64,000 bases of DNA from Rhizobium etli_C (GCF_014198605.1 NZ_JACIHU010000004.1); one strand, 5' to 3'. Shown: positions 51,883-61,027, counted from the first letter of the stretch. Notes: generated by a model from the letters alone, not told the origin. Translations and numbers: made by a program.

Positions 51883-53733
51883 ATGGGCAAGACGATTCGG
51901 TTGACGATGGCGCAGGCCGTCGCGCATTTCCTCAAAAAGCAGATGACGGTTGTCGACGGCAAAAAGGTGCCGATCTTCGGCGGCGTCTGGGCGATCTTCG
52001 GTCACGGCAACGTCGCCGGCATAGGCGAGGCGCTTTATCAGGTGCGCGGGGAATTGACGACCTATCGCGCCCACAACGAACAGGGCATGGCGCATGCCGC
52101 GATCGCCTATGCCAAGGCGAATTTCCGCACGCGCTTCATGGCCTGCACGACCTCGATCGGTCCCGGCGCGCTGAACATGGTGACGGCGGCCGGTGTCGCA
52201 CATGTCAACCGCATTCCCGTTCTTTTCCTGCCGGGCGACGTCTTCGCCAACCGCGCGCCGGATCCGGTGCTGCAGCAGATCGAGGATTTCGGCGACGGCA
52301 CAGTTTCGGCCAATGACGCCTTCCGCCCGGTTTCGCGCTATTTCGACCGCATCACCCGGCCGGAGCAGATCATCTCGGCGCTGAAGCGCGCCATGCAGGT
52401 GCTAACCGATCCCCTGGATTGCGGTCCGGTGACCTTGTCGCTCTGCCAGGATGTTCAGGCCGAATCCTTCGATTATCCGGAGAGCCTGTTTGAGGAAAAG
52501 GTCTGGACGACCCGCCGGCCGCAGCCGGATGCGGATGAGCTCGCCAATGCCATCGCGCTGATCAAGGCCTCGCAGAAGCCGGTGATCGTTGCCGGCGGCG
52601 GCGTGCTTTATTCGCAGGCGACGAAGGAGCTGGCCGCCTTTGCAGAGGCCCACGCCATTCCCGTCGTCGTCACCCAGGCCGGCAAGTCGTCAATCGACGA
52701 AACCCTGCCGCTGGCGCTCGGCTCGGTCGGCGTCACCGGCACATCGGCAGCGAATGCGATCGCCGAGGAGACGGACCTCGTCATCGCCGTCGGCACGCGC
52801 TGCCAGGATTTCACCACCGGCTCCTGGGCGCTGTTCAAGAATGACAGCCTGAAGATGATCGGCCTTAATATCGCCGCCTATGACGCGGTGAAGCATGACA
52901 GCCATCCTGTTGTGGCCGATGCCCGCGAAGGGCTGAAGGCGCTTTCGGCGGGCCTTTCCGGCTGGAAGGCGCCGGCGGCGTTGGCTGAGAAGGCCGCGGC
53001 CGAGAAGAAGGTGTGGATGGAAGCTGCAGCGAAGGCCATGGCGACGACCAATGCCGCCCTGCCCTCCGACGCGCAGGTGATCGGCGCGGTGGTGCGCACG
53101 ATCGGCGGCGACAATACGACGCTGCTTTGCGCCGCCGGCGGCCTGCCCGGCGAATTGCACAAGCTCTGGCCGGCGACGGCGCCCGGCAGCTATCACATGG
53201 AATACGGCTTTTCCTGCATGGGTTACGAGATCGCGGGTGGCCTTGGCGCCAAGATGGCGCGTCCCGAACGCGATGTCGTCGTCATGGTCGGCGACGGCTC
53301 CTATATGATGATGAACTCCGAGATCGCCACCTCGGTGATGCTCGGCCTCAAGCTCAACATCGTCGTGCTGGACAATCGCGGCTATGGCTGCATCAACCGG
53401 CTGCAGATGGGAACCGGCGGCGCCAACTTCAACAATCTGCTCAAGGACTCCTACCACGAGGTGATGCCGGAGATCGATTTCCGCGCGCATGCCGAAAGCA
53501 TGGGGGCCATCGCCGTCAAGGTCGGCTCGATCGCGGAGCTGGAGCAGGCGATCGCCAGCTCGAAGAAGAACGACCGTACGTCCGTCTTCGTCATAGACAC
53601 CGATCCCTTGATCACCACTGAGGCCGGCGGCCACTGGTGGGATGTCGCGGTGCCCGAGGTCAGCCCACGCGAAGAGGTCAACAAAGCGCGCAAGGGCTAT
53701 ATCGAAGCACGCGCTGCCCAGCGCATCGGCTAA
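51883..53733 (+). CDS. iolD: 3D-(3,5/4)-trihydroxycyclohexane-1,2-dione acylhydrolase
   Basis: A 616-residue thiamine-diphosphate enzyme that opens the inositol-derived ring to 5-deoxyglucuronate. The N-terminal activating Glu is in HNEQGMAHAAIAYAK near residue 66, and the diphosphate/metal motif is MVGDGSYMMMNSEI near 470. SMCTTSIGPGALNMVT-type sequence near 90 is present. ATG at 51883 follows CGGGAG; the frame opens earlier inside the repeat element, which is not used. Confidence 0.95.
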   Translation: MGKTIRLTMAQAVAHFLKKQMTVVDGKKVPIFGGVWAIFGHGNVAGIGEALYQVRGELTTYRAHNEQGMAHAAIAYAKANFRTRFMACTTSIGPGALNMVTAAGVAHVNRIPVLFLPGDVFANRAPDPVLQQIEDFGDGTVSANDAFRPVSRYFDRITRPEQIISALKRAMQVLTDPLDCGPVTLSLCQDVQAESFDYPESLFEEKVWTTRRPQPDADELANAIALIKASQKPVIVAGGGVLYSQATKELAAFAEAHAIPVVVTQAGKSSIDETLPLALGSVGVTGTSAANAIAEETDLVIAVGTRCQDFTTGSWALFKNDSLKMIGLNIAAYDAVKHDSHPVVADAREGLKALSAGLSGWKAPAALAEKAAAEKKVWMEAAAKAMATTNAALPSDAQVIGAVVRTIGGDNTTLLCAAGGLPGELHKLWPATAPGSYHMEYGFSCMGYEIAGGLGAKMARPERDVVVMVGDGSYMMMNSEIATSVMLGLKLNIVVLDNRGYGCINRLQMGTGGANFNNLLKDSYHEVMPEIDFRAHAESMGAIAVKVGSIAELEQAIASSKKNDRTSVFVIDTDPLITTEAGGHWWDVAVPEVSPREEVNKARKGYIEARAAQRIG

Positions 53734-53798
53734 ATCATTGCTGTCATTTTTCGGAGGAGCGGAACCGCTCCTCCGCATTATCTTTAAGGAGAATGTTG

Positions 53799-54716
53799 AT
53801 GAAGGCCAAACTCGGCATGTCGCCCATCGCCTGGTGGAACGACGACCTTCCCGAACTCAGCGACGATGTGTCCCTGGAGGAATGCCTGCGGCAGTCGCGC
53901 AGCGCCGGCTTTACCGGCATGGAGCAAGGGCGCCGCTTCCCCAGCAACCCGGAAGAAATGCTGCCGATCCTGCGCGCCGCCGACGTGACGCTGTGCGGCG
54001 GCTGGTTCTCCGGCACGCTGGTCAATGAGGAGCTTGCGGCCAACAAGGACCGCATCGCGCCGATGATCGAACTGTTCAAGGCGGTCAATGCGCCCTGCAT
54101 CGTCTATGGCGAAGTCGGACGCTCCATCCAGGGCGACCGCTCCAAGCCGCTCGCGACCAAGCCGCGCCTCGCCGACGACGAGATGAAGGCCTATGCGCGC
54201 CGCGTCACCGAGTTCGGCGAATGGTGCGCCGAGCAGGGCATGCCGCTTTCCTACCACCACCACATGGCGGCCGTCGTCGAAACCGAGCCGGAGCTCGATG
54301 CCTTCATGCGCAATTCGGGCGAAGGCATTCCGCTGCTGCTCGATGCCGGGCATCTGGCCTTCGCCGGCGGCGACGTGCTGCGCGCCATCGACAGTCACCA
54401 TGCCCGCATCAATCATGTTCACGTCAAGGACATCCGCAAGGCTGTGGTCGATGGTCTCGACCGCAGCCGGCAGTCCTTCCTCGATGCGGTAGCGCTCGGC
54501 GCCTTCACGGTGCCGGGCGACGGCTCGCTCGATTTCGGCGCCATCGTCCAGCGGTTCGCCGACCACGGCTATGAGGGCTGGTTCGTCGTCGAGGCCGAAC
54601 AGGATCCGCGCAAAGCACCGCCGCAGAAAATGGCCGAGATCGGCCATGCCGAATTGATGCGGGTGATGACGGCGGCGGGTTATACCGTGGAAACGGAAGG
54701 TTTTCCCAAGGGATAA
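53799..54716 (+). CDS. iolE: Myo-inosose-2 dehydratase
   Basis: A 305-residue xylose-isomerase-like TIM barrel that dehydrates 2-keto-myo-inositol. Metal ligands fit ELD and LLDAGHLAFAGGD near residues 165-190, INHVHVKDIRK near 205 and FVVEAEQDP near 265. ATG at 53799 has AAGGAG seven bases upstream; ATG at 53793 is too close. It lies 65 bases after iolD. Confidence 0.95.
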   Translation: MKAKLGMSPIAWWNDDLPELSDDVSLEECLRQSRSAGFTGMEQGRRFPSNPEEMLPILRAADVTLCGGWFSGTLVNEELAANKDRIAPMIELFKAVNAPCIVYGEVGRSIQGDRSKPLATKPRLADDEMKAYARRVTEFGEWCAEQGMPLSYHHHMAAVVETEPELDAFMRNSGEGIPLLLDAGHLAFAGGDVLRAIDSHHARINHVHVKDIRKAVVDGLDRSRQSFLDAVALGAFTVPGDGSLDFGAIVQRFADHGYEGWFVVEAEQDPRKAPPQKMAEIGHAELMRVMTAAGYTVETEGFPKG

Positions 54717-54778
54717 TGGAAAAGAAGAACCCTCTCCCGCAAGGGGATGGCTGAATAGCATCGCCGGGGCAAGAAGCC

Positions 54779-54892
54779 CCCTCATCCGCCCTTCGGGCAC
54801 CTTCTCCCCGCTGGGGAGAAGGGGGAACTGGCGGGCGCGGCACATCCCTTCTCCCCTCGGGGAGAAGGTGGCGGCAGCCGGATGAGAGGGCA
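54779..54892. repeat. Inverted repeat pair between iolE and iolB
   Basis: CCCTCATCCG...CCTTCTCCCC at 54779-54823 recurs as its reverse complement at 54847-54892 (CTTCTCCCC...CGGATGAGAGGG). Each arm also has its own small hairpin (CCTTCTCCCC/GGGGAGAAGG). It lies within the iol transcript, 31 bases before iolB. Confidence 0.75.
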
Positions 54893-54922
54893 GCGCCCGC
54901 TAATGTTACGAGGAGAAACACA

Positions 54923-55720
54923 ATGCCAAACCTCAAGGTGAAACCATCCGGCACGCATGGCCGCGTCACGCATGTCACCCCTGAGACTGCCGGCTGGACC
55001 TATGTCGGCTTCGATCTCCATCGCTTGAAGCCGGGCGAGACCGTATCGGGAGAGACCGGTGATCGGGAAATCTGCCTCGTCTGGGTCACCGGCAAGGGGA
55101 AAGCGTCCGCCAGCACCACGGATTTCGGTACCCTCGGCGAGCGGATGAGCCCCTTCGACGGCGCTCCGCATGCGCTCTACATCCCGATGGAATCGACATG
55201 GTCGGTGACGGCGGAGACCGATCTCGAGCTCGCCGTCTGCTCGGCGCCCGGCGGCGGCACCTACCAGGCGAAAGAAATACCGCCCGGTACCCATCCGCAG
55301 GTGACGCGCGGCAAGGGCACGAATGTGCGCTACGTCAACAATATCATGCCTGAGGACGACAATTCGGCGCATTCGCTGCTCGTCGTCGAGGTGATCACGC
55401 CGGGCGGCCATACTTCCTCCTATCCGCCGCACAAGCACGATCAGGACAACCTGCCGAACGAAAGCTTTCTGGAGGAGACCTATTACCATCGGCTCAATCC
55501 GCCGCAAGGTTTCGGTTTCCAGCGTGTCTACACCGACGACCGCTCGCTCGACGAAGCGATGGCGATCGAGGACGGAGACGTGACGCTGGTGCCGAAAGGC
55601 TACCATCCGTGCGCGGCCTGCCATGGCTACGATCTCTATTACCTCAATGTCATGGCCGGGCCGCAGCGGATCTGGAAATTCCACAATGCCGTCGAGCACG
55701 AGTGGCTGGTGAAGGCGTGA
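54923..55720 (+). CDS. iolB: 5-deoxy-glucuronate isomerase
   Basis: A 265-residue bicupin that isomerises 5-deoxyglucuronate to 5-dehydro-2-deoxygluconate, the substrate of IolC. Metal-binding residues are visible in SSYPPHKHDQDN near residue 165, EETYYHRLNP near 188 and LVPKGYHPCAACHGYDLYYLNVMAG near 225. ATG at 54923 follows CGAGGAG. Last gene of the operon; a terminator follows. Confidence 0.95.
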   Translation: MPNLKVKPSGTHGRVTHVTPETAGWTYVGFDLHRLKPGETVSGETGDREICLVWVTGKGKASASTTDFGTLGERMSPFDGAPHALYIPMESTWSVTAETDLELAVCSAPGGGTYQAKEIPPGTHPQVTRGKGTNVRYVNNIMPEDDNSAHSLLVVEVITPGGHTSSYPPHKHDQDNLPNESFLEETYYHRLNPPQGFGFQRVYTDDRSLDEAMAIEDGDVTLVPKGYHPCAACHGYDLYYLNVMAGPQRIWKFHNAVEHEWLVKA

Positions 55721-55844
55721 GGGCTGCTTTAGATCGCGAATTGATCTGACGGCACGCTGCTGCCGTCGATGGTTGACTGGCTCCATCCAAACGAGGATGA
55801 GCCGCGACATCGGCGACTCCCGCAGGCCGGGAATAGAATATCCG

Positions 55845-55874
55845 GCAAAGCCGCGCTTCCTCGCGCGGCTTTGC
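55845..55874. terminator. Bidirectional terminator between iolB and the MATE gene
   Basis: GCAAAGCCGCGC (55845-55856) and GCGCGGCTTTGC (55863-55874) form a perfect 12-bp stem with a 6-base loop, immediately past the MATE gene stop on the minus strand and 124 bases after iolB. Confidence 0.7.
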
Positions 55875-55878
55875 CACC

Positions 55879-57243
55879 TCAGCCAGGCAGAAGCCCGTAG
55901 CGCCAGCCACAACGTCTTGCGTTTTGCGACAGCACCAGCACGGCCATAACGACCATGCCGGCTTCGGCGAAGACCGGCACCATCCAGATCCCCTGCTCGC
56001 CGAAGACGAAGGGCAGCAGGAAGGTGAGCGGCAGGGTGAAGAGATAGGGCCGCGACAGGCCGAAGACCGCCGCGCGCGGTGCATCGCCAATCGACTGGAA
56101 ATAGGACGACAGGATGAGCATCTGCCCGAAGAGAAAATAGGCGCCGATCGTCCAGGGCAGAATTCGCCTGACCTCGGCGACAATGGCAGGATCAGCGACG
56201 AAGACGGCACCGAGGTGGCCAGCCAAAAGTTCGACCGCGATCTCTACCAGGCTGCAATAGACGAGCGCCGAAAGCATGGCGATCTGCAGGCTGCGGCCGA
56301 CGCGAAGCCCGAGGCCGGCGCCGTGATTGTTGCCGGCAATCGTCTGCAGGGCGATGCTGAGGCCAAGCAGCGGCAGATAGGTGAAGGTCATGATCCGCGT
56401 GATGATGCCGTAAGCGGCGACCGTCGCGACATAATCTGCCACGCTCCAGAGCGAGATATTGACGAGAATGGCGGCGGATGCCAGCGATATGCCGATGAAG
56501 CCGAGGCTCATCGGCGCGCCGAAGACGACGATGCCGCGCCATTCGGTAAGGGCCAACCCTCGGGAAGGCCTGAGTGCCGCCGGCCGGCACCAGCGATAGG
56601 CAAGCACGGCGGCGAGACAGACGAATTGCGAGGCGACGGAGCCGGCGGCCGAACCGAGCACGCCCCAATGCATCACCGCCATGAACAGCCAGTTGGCGAG
56701 GATGTTGAGCAGCGAGGCCGACAGCGTCACCAGCGTCATGAAACCGATCTTGCCTTCGCAGCGCAATCCGTCGAGATGCAGCGACAGAAAGAAGCTCACC
56801 GGCGCAAAGGCAATCATCGCGCCCATGAACAGCGTGGCGCCATCGGCCACGGCGGCCGTGCCGGCACCGGTATCGATGATCTGGCGGCCGAAGGTCCAGT
56901 AGAGCATATCGAGGACCAGGGTGACGGCCAGCGCCAGCGTATGGGCGCCGGCAAATACCCTGCCCGCGCCCTGGCGATCGCCGGCCCCGAGCCGGCGGGC
57001 GAGGATGCTCGCCATGCCGTTCGAAACGAGCGATTGCAGGGCGATCAGCAGCATCAGGCCCGGGAAAATCAGGCTGACGGCGGAGAGCGCATCGGGGCCG
57101 ACATAGGCGCCGAGGAAATAGGCGTCGACGACGGTGAAGAGGCCGTTGAGCGTGGTGATCGCGACGATCGGCGCAGCCGTCCTGATGAAGACGCCCGGCA
57201 ACCAGCCGGTGAGAAAAGCATTGCCCCGGGAAAGATCGGTCAT
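55879..57243 (-). CDS. MATE-family efflux transporter
   Basis: A 454-residue inner-membrane exporter with about twelve hydrophobic helices in two repeats. The first repeat has LNGLFTVVDAYFLGAYVGPDALSAVS and NGMASILARRLGAGDRQ, the second has GIITRIMTFTYLPLLGLSIALQTIAGNN. Such proteins export drugs or metabolites against Na+ or H+. Convergent with iolB, and not obviously related to inositol use. Confidence 0.9.
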   Translation of the reverse strand: MTDLSRGNAFLTGWLPGVFIRTAAPIVAITTLNGLFTVVDAYFLGAYVGPDALSAVSLIFPGLMLLIALQSLVSNGMASILARRLGAGDRQGAGRVFAGAHTLALAVTLVLDMLYWTFGRQIIDTGAGTAAVADGATLFMGAMIAFAPVSFFLSLHLDGLRCEGKIGFMTLVTLSASLLNILANWLFMAVMHWGVLGSAAGSVASQFVCLAAVLAYRWCRPAALRPSRGLALTEWRGIVVFGAPMSLGFIGISLASAAILVNISLWSVADYVATVAAYGIITRIMTFTYLPLLGLSIALQTIAGNNHGAGLGLRVGRSLQIAMLSALVYCSLVEIAVELLAGHLGAVFVADPAIVAEVRRILPWTIGAYFLFGQMLILSSYFQSIGDAPRAAVFGLSRPYLFTLPLTFLLPFVFGEQGIWMVPVFAEAGMVVMAVLVLSQNARRCGWRYGLLPG

Positions 57244-57327
57244 GGAGAAATCCGTGCGATATGGCGAGGTCCGATCCGGGGTGACATCATCCGGATTCAG
57301 ACGGCCTCAAAGTGAATCAAAAGTGAT

Positions 57328-57768
57328 TTAGAGATCGAGCACCAGATGCGGCACGCCGTTCGAGGTCTTCCGCGGAGAGACGCCGTCGGCATCGATCTGC
57401 GCGCTCACCCGCCGGCGAAAGGCGGAAAAGCTCTCGAAGGTCACGACATCGACCGCTTCGTCGAAATGGATGGTGATCCTGTGGAGTTCGCCTCCCGGCA
57501 GGGCCGACAGCGCCAGAACCTCGCCGGTGAACGGCTGATTGAGATAGCGGCCGCGAATGTGCGCCCCGACGAAAAGGGGTGCCTTCGCAGCCGCGTTGGG
57601 TTTCGCCGCCAGCGCCGCCAGCGTGTTCCAGTCGCGCGCGCCGTGCTGGCGGGCGATCATTTCGAGCGCCGCACTGTAGGTCAGCGCGGTGCCGCGATCG
57701 TTCATCGCCTGGCGCAGGCGTTTGGCCTGGGCCTTCAATTCGTCAATGCCGGGATAGGTCGTCGTCAT
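57328..57768 (-). CDS. Glyoxalase-superfamily-associated small protein
   Basis: A 146-residue protein. The N-terminal part (DELKAQAKRLRQAMNDRGTALTYSAALEMIARQHGARDWNTL) matches the helical domain RefSeq calls glyoxalase-related; the C-terminal half is a beta-rich region with HIRGRYLNQPFTGEVLAL. ATG at 57768 is preferred; an ATG 25 codons upstream is possible. Function unknown. It lies 84 bases upstream of the MATE gene on the same strand. Confidence 0.75.
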   Translation of the reverse strand: MTTTYPGIDELKAQAKRLRQAMNDRGTALTYSAALEMIARQHGARDWNTLAALAAKPNAAAKAPLFVGAHIRGRYLNQPFTGEVLALSALPGGELHRITIHFDEAVDVVTFESFSAFRRRVSAQIDADGVSPRKTSNGVPHLVLDL

Positions 57769-58091
57769 GGAGTGGGCCTTCGCAAAAGGCATGCTCTTCG
57801 ACTGTGGATGGGAGCTCGCATTGCCGTCAGTCAGCATGCACAAGGGGCCGTGACCATGATCGCGAGGACTTCACCATGGATTTTCATCCGCGAGCGGCCG
57901 GTGCCTCGAACCGGGACTTTGTATGCGCGAAGGCCGCCGACATGTCAAGAATGGCCGATATGCACCGGGAATGAACAAATTTGGAGCAAACTGCCCGAAA
58001 TCGATGCGATTTTCCGGCGATTTTCTGAGGAGACTTCAATTTTAACGATGTTCTTCAGCAGCTATCAGTAATCTCGTGCTAATTTTGCCCT
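57769..58091. other. Divergent gap upstream of the PilZ-like gene
   Basis: These 323 bases separate divergent genes and become AT-richer from about 58000 onward. I see no gene, repeat or terminator in it. Confidence 0.45.
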
Positions 58092-58454
58092 ATGATAGCG
58101 GAGGCTAAAAGGGCCTTTCAGATGCACCTCGACACAGAACACCCCAAGCCGGAACGTGCGTACAGGGAATTCAACCTCGACAGGCCGGGCAACATCATCT
58201 TCGTCGGCCATCATCTCAGCACCGGAACGCAGGTGCGCTGCCTGATCCGCACGATCACGCTGGCCGGCGCGGTGCTCGAGGTCAGCCCGGGCCTGGAGAT
58301 GCCGAGCCATTTCTTTCTCGAAATCCTCGGCATCCACGACGAGATCGGCGCCACCATGGTCAAGCGCGAAAGCGAATTGGTGACGGTCAGCTTCAACATG
58401 CTGCTCAATCCGGAATTCCTGCACCACGTGCTTCGACTGAGCTTCGAAACCTGA
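58092..58454 (+). CDS. PilZ-like protein, degenerate c-di-GMP motif
   Basis: A 120-residue protein with the beta-barrel pattern of PilZ and clear similarity to the 60524 protein (HFFLEILGIHDEIG against HYYLNILGLAYRIG, LLNPEFLHHVLR against LMDPEVLRRVVR). The canonical D/N-x-S-x-x-G loop is replaced by RTITLAGAV and the Arg pair before the barrel is unclear, so c-di-GMP binding is doubtful. ATG at 58122 with AAAGGG upstream is an alternative start. Confidence 0.75.
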   Translation: MIAEAKRAFQMHLDTEHPKPERAYREFNLDRPGNIIFVGHHLSTGTQVRCLIRTITLAGAVLEVSPGLEMPSHFFLEILGIHDEIGATMVKRESELVTVSFNMLLNPEFLHHVLRLSFET

Positions 58455-58650
58455 GGCTTCTTTCAACCCGCGCCTTATCGCGGCGCGGCCTCGTCTCGCC
58501 TCTTCTTGAGGAGAGATACGCGATGATCGGGATGATCCAGAGAAGTCCGCGCCATTCCGGGCCATCGAGCGGATCGGCCATGGGATCGCGGCGCATGCGG
58601 CGTTTGCGGGTTTCGACTTCCTCGAAGAGAATGACCCAGTTGAGAAGCAT
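58405..58650 (-). CDS. Hypothetical 81-residue protein overlapping the PilZ-like gene
   Basis: ATG at 58650 has a strong GGAGG eight bases upstream. The product starts MLLNWVILFEEVETRKRRM and has one short hydrophobic segment (LLWIIPIIAYL, about residues 36-46), then a basic tail. Its last 50 bases run antisense through the end of the PilZ-like gene. I know no family. The ribosome site supports it; the composition of the tail does not. Confidence 0.4.
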   Translation of the reverse strand: MLLNWVILFEEVETRKRRMRRDPMADPLDGPEWRGLLWIIPIIAYLSSRRGETRPRRDKARVERSLRFRSSVEARGAGIPD

Positions 58651-58739
58651 TGCCTATCCTCCATCTATTGCTGGAGCATTTGAGCTAGGCCTTCACGCGC
58701 CGGCTATGTAGAGGCTCTGGGGAAAGGGGGTTTTCATCC

Positions 58740-59606
58740 ATGAAAGATGCGAGCTGGGACGATCTGCAACTCTTCTTTCATGTCGCGACCGGCGGCGGGC
58801 TTTCGGCCGCTGCAGCACGCACCGGCCTCAGCGCGCCGACGATCGGACGGCGCATGCTCGCGCTCGAACGGGTGACCGGCCGGTCGCTGTTCAGCCGCGG
58901 CCCGACCGGTTACCTTCTGGCCAAGGACGGTCAGGAGCTGCTCGATCGCGTCCGGCGGATGCAGGATGCGGCGCAGGCGATCTCCGACTGGCGCGGCGAG
59001 GTGCTGATGCTGCCGATCGTCTCCACAGCCGCCGACAGCTGGACCCTGCGCTTCATCGCCGACCATCTGGCCGGCGTCTGGACGCCGAAGGACAGTTTCC
59101 GCATGTGCTACAAGACCTGTGATGCGAGCGTCGACTTCACCTATCGCGAGGCGCATATCGCCATTCGCCACAGCCGGCCGGACAGCGGCAACGTCGCGAT
59201 CCGCCGTTCGGTCAAAGTGGCCCATGCCGCTTACCAGGCGGCCGACTTTGCGCAGACCAATTGCAACTGGATTTCGCTTGGCACCGACACCGCGATCACG
59301 CCGGCGGACAAATGGACGTTCGAACAGCCGGATTATTGGATCACCAGCTGGACGAACACGCCGCACATGCTCTTTTACCTGATCCGTGGCGGGGCCGGCC
59401 GCGGCGTGCTGCCCTGTTTCATCGGCGATCAGGAGCGCAACCTCGTGCGCGCCGGGCCTGTCATCGACGATCTGACCTACGAGATGTGGATCGTCGCGCA
59501 TGACGATGAGCGGCAACGGCCGGAGGTCAGGATCGTCATCGACCGCCTGGCAGTGCTGTTTGCCGATCATGAAGATCTGTTTGCCGGGCTCCGATCGTCA
59601 GGGTGA
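58740..59606 (+). CDS. LysR-family transcriptional regulator
   Basis: A 288-residue LysR protein: winged helix in residues 5-65 (WDDLQLFFHVATGGGLSAAAARTGLSAPTIGRRM), then a short linker and an effector-binding domain. It has no obvious divergent partner: a hypothetical gene lies behind it and the host-attachment gene converges from downstream. Target unknown. Confidence 0.88.
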   Translation: MKDASWDDLQLFFHVATGGGLSAAAARTGLSAPTIGRRMLALERVTGRSLFSRGPTGYLLAKDGQELLDRVRRMQDAAQAISDWRGEVLMLPIVSTAADSWTLRFIADHLAGVWTPKDSFRMCYKTCDASVDFTYREAHIAIRHSRPDSGNVAIRRSVKVAHAAYQAADFAQTNCNWISLGTDTAITPADKWTFEQPDYWITSWTNTPHMLFYLIRGGAGRGVLPCFIGDQERNLVRAGPVIDDLTYEMWIVAHDDERQRPEVRIVIDRLAVLFADHEDLFAGLRSSG

Positions 59607-59646
59607 GACGCGGGCCAGCCAGCCCACGCTCTCCTGATGCCTTTGA

Positions 59647-60093
59647 TCAGGCAGCGAGATGTCGCTCGATCTCGTCGATCGGCAGATTGGTATAGTCTTT
59701 CGCCAATTCCGTCGAAATCGCTGCCTGCGTCTCGGCACTGAGCGCCGGCCGCAAGGTGCCGAGCGCCTTCGGCGGCGCGATGAGGACGATGCGGTGCGCA
59801 TCCTTTGCCTGGGTCAGCTCGTCCATTCGTTCCGCCACATGTCTCAGAAATTGAGCTTCGGCCTGCTCCTGCCAGCTGGTCTCTTCGACAGCGCTGCGGC
59901 TGAACCCATCGGCGGCGTGGCTGCGGCCGGGCTTGTCGGTGCCGATCTCGCGATCGGGCTCGCTCGGCTGCGTCAGGGTTTCCAACACCTTGAGGTTCAC
60001 CAGTTGGGAATCGCCGGCATTCTGCATGATCAGGGCCTTGGCTCCATTGCAGACTACGACCCATGATTTCCCGGGAATTCTGACGTCGGTCAT
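59647..60093 (-). CDS. Host-attachment-family protein (baeRF-like)
   Basis: A 148-residue protein of the host attachment family (PF10116 type), related to archaeo-eukaryotic release-factor domains. WVVVCNGAKALIM near the N-terminus, RFLRHVAERMDE near residue 80 and IVLIAPPKALGTLR near 105 are the conserved blocks. The name derives from an Agrobacterium study; the biochemical role is open and could be RNA or ribosome related. ATG at 60093 with GAGGAG is preferred to one 12 codons earlier. Confidence 0.82.
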   Translation of the reverse strand: MTDVRIPGKSWVVVCNGAKALIMQNAGDSQLVNLKVLETLTQPSEPDREIGTDKPGRSHAADGFSRSAVEETSWQEQAEAQFLRHVAERMDELTQAKDAHRIVLIAPPKALGTLRPALSAETQAAISTELAKDYTNLPIDEIERHLAA

Positions 60094-60523
60094 CTTCAAC
60101 TCCTCGCTGTCGTCATCGAAGCGCGCCATGCTTCATCGATCAAGACAGAACGTCCGGCCGTTGAAAGAGTTCGAGAAATTACGCCGGAAATCGATGGGAG
60201 CGGCGATCCGGTGTCCAGGCTCACTGTTTTTCCTGTCCTTCGCCGGGCGACTTGTGTAGGCGGTGTTGCCGGCATTGGCGGCGCCGACCGCTGCCGACGC
60301 ATATCTCACCCTCAGAAATCCCGGCTGAAACGGGTTGGACTGGCGGCCCGCGTCCCGATTGTGAACATCGGGCGTCCCGCTTGGGAACAAAATTTAAACT
60401 CGTTAAAATTGTCATTTTATCTTTGACGAATGCGCAAAACATTCATGTGACCTTGGCCGGAGCAAGATCAGCTTGCTCCAGAGCAAGAACCCCAACTGTG
60501 CCCTGCCTGACGGAGAATGTAAG
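60094..60523. other. Divergent gap before the PilZ gene, with a 5' hairpin
   Basis: No supportable gene lies in these 430 bases. From about 60385 to 60430 it is AT-rich (AAAATTTAAACTCG, AAAATTGTCATTTTATC) and probably holds the PilZ promoter. GGAGCAAG/CTTGCTCC (60459-60479) can form an 8-bp stem in the PilZ leader. Confidence 0.5.
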
Positions 60524-60955
60524 ATGACTATGCTCCGCGCCACACACCTTGCCACGGTCAAATCCGCCATTTACGACCTGCGCTGGGAAGAGTTCCACGT
60601 CAAGCGCCCCGCCCGTATCGTCGCCGTCCGGCCGTGCCTCACCGGCGTGTCGATGCGAAGCGCCGAGATCATCGATATCTCGCAAGGCGGCGCCACCTTC
60701 ATCGTGTCGACCACCGCCGGTCTGCCGAAACATTATTATCTCAACATTCTCGGCCTCGCCTATCGGATCGGGTGTGCCGAGGTCTACCGTCACAAGGAAC
60801 GCATCGGCGTGCGGTTCATCAACCTGATGGATCCCGAAGTCCTGCGCCGCGTGGTGCGCACCGATTTCCTTGTCGGCAACATGGAAGCGATCGATGCACG
60901 GCGTGCGCCGATCTTCCGCCCGCAAGCGTCGCCCATCGGTCAGCTGTCGAAATAA
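60524..60955 (+). CDS. PilZ-domain protein
   Basis: A 143-residue single-domain PilZ protein. RPARIVAVRP (Arg-rich stretch) and DISQGGATFIV, the D-x-S-x-x-G loop, are visible at about residues 28-60, so c-di-GMP binding is plausible. The C-terminal helix has LMDPEVLRRVVRTDF. ATG at 60524 follows GGAG. The paralog at 58092 shares the second half. A role as c-di-GMP effector for motility or exopolysaccharide is inference. Confidence 0.85.
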   Translation: MTMLRATHLATVKSAIYDLRWEEFHVKRPARIVAVRPCLTGVSMRSAEIIDISQGGATFIVSTTAGLPKHYYLNILGLAYRIGCAEVYRHKERIGVRFINLMDPEVLRRVVRTDFLVGNMEAIDARRAPIFRPQASPIGQLSK

Positions 60956-61027
60956 TCTGGCTTGCGTTGGCCGTACCCCGGCCTATTGTTGCGCCAACCG
61001 TCAACATGTCCGGGAACTTGCCTTCGC

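Noticed and set aside
50169..51962. 597-codon minus-strand frame opposite iolC
   Set aside because: Runs across the repeat element and opposite clear kinase and DUF2090 coding; no domain visible.
51687..54922. CRISPR-like repeats around the iol genes
   Set aside because: The repeats are inverted pairs, not regularly spaced direct repeats, and no cas gene is present.
55924..57315. 463-codon plus-strand frame opposite the MATE gene
   Set aside because: Highly charged composition and the MATE protein on the other strand has all expected helices.
60362..60405. Possible extracytoplasmic-sigma promoter GGAAC...CGTT before the PilZ gene
   Set aside because: Spacing between the boxes is 12 bases instead of the 16-17 expected for the rhizobial general-stress sigma factor.
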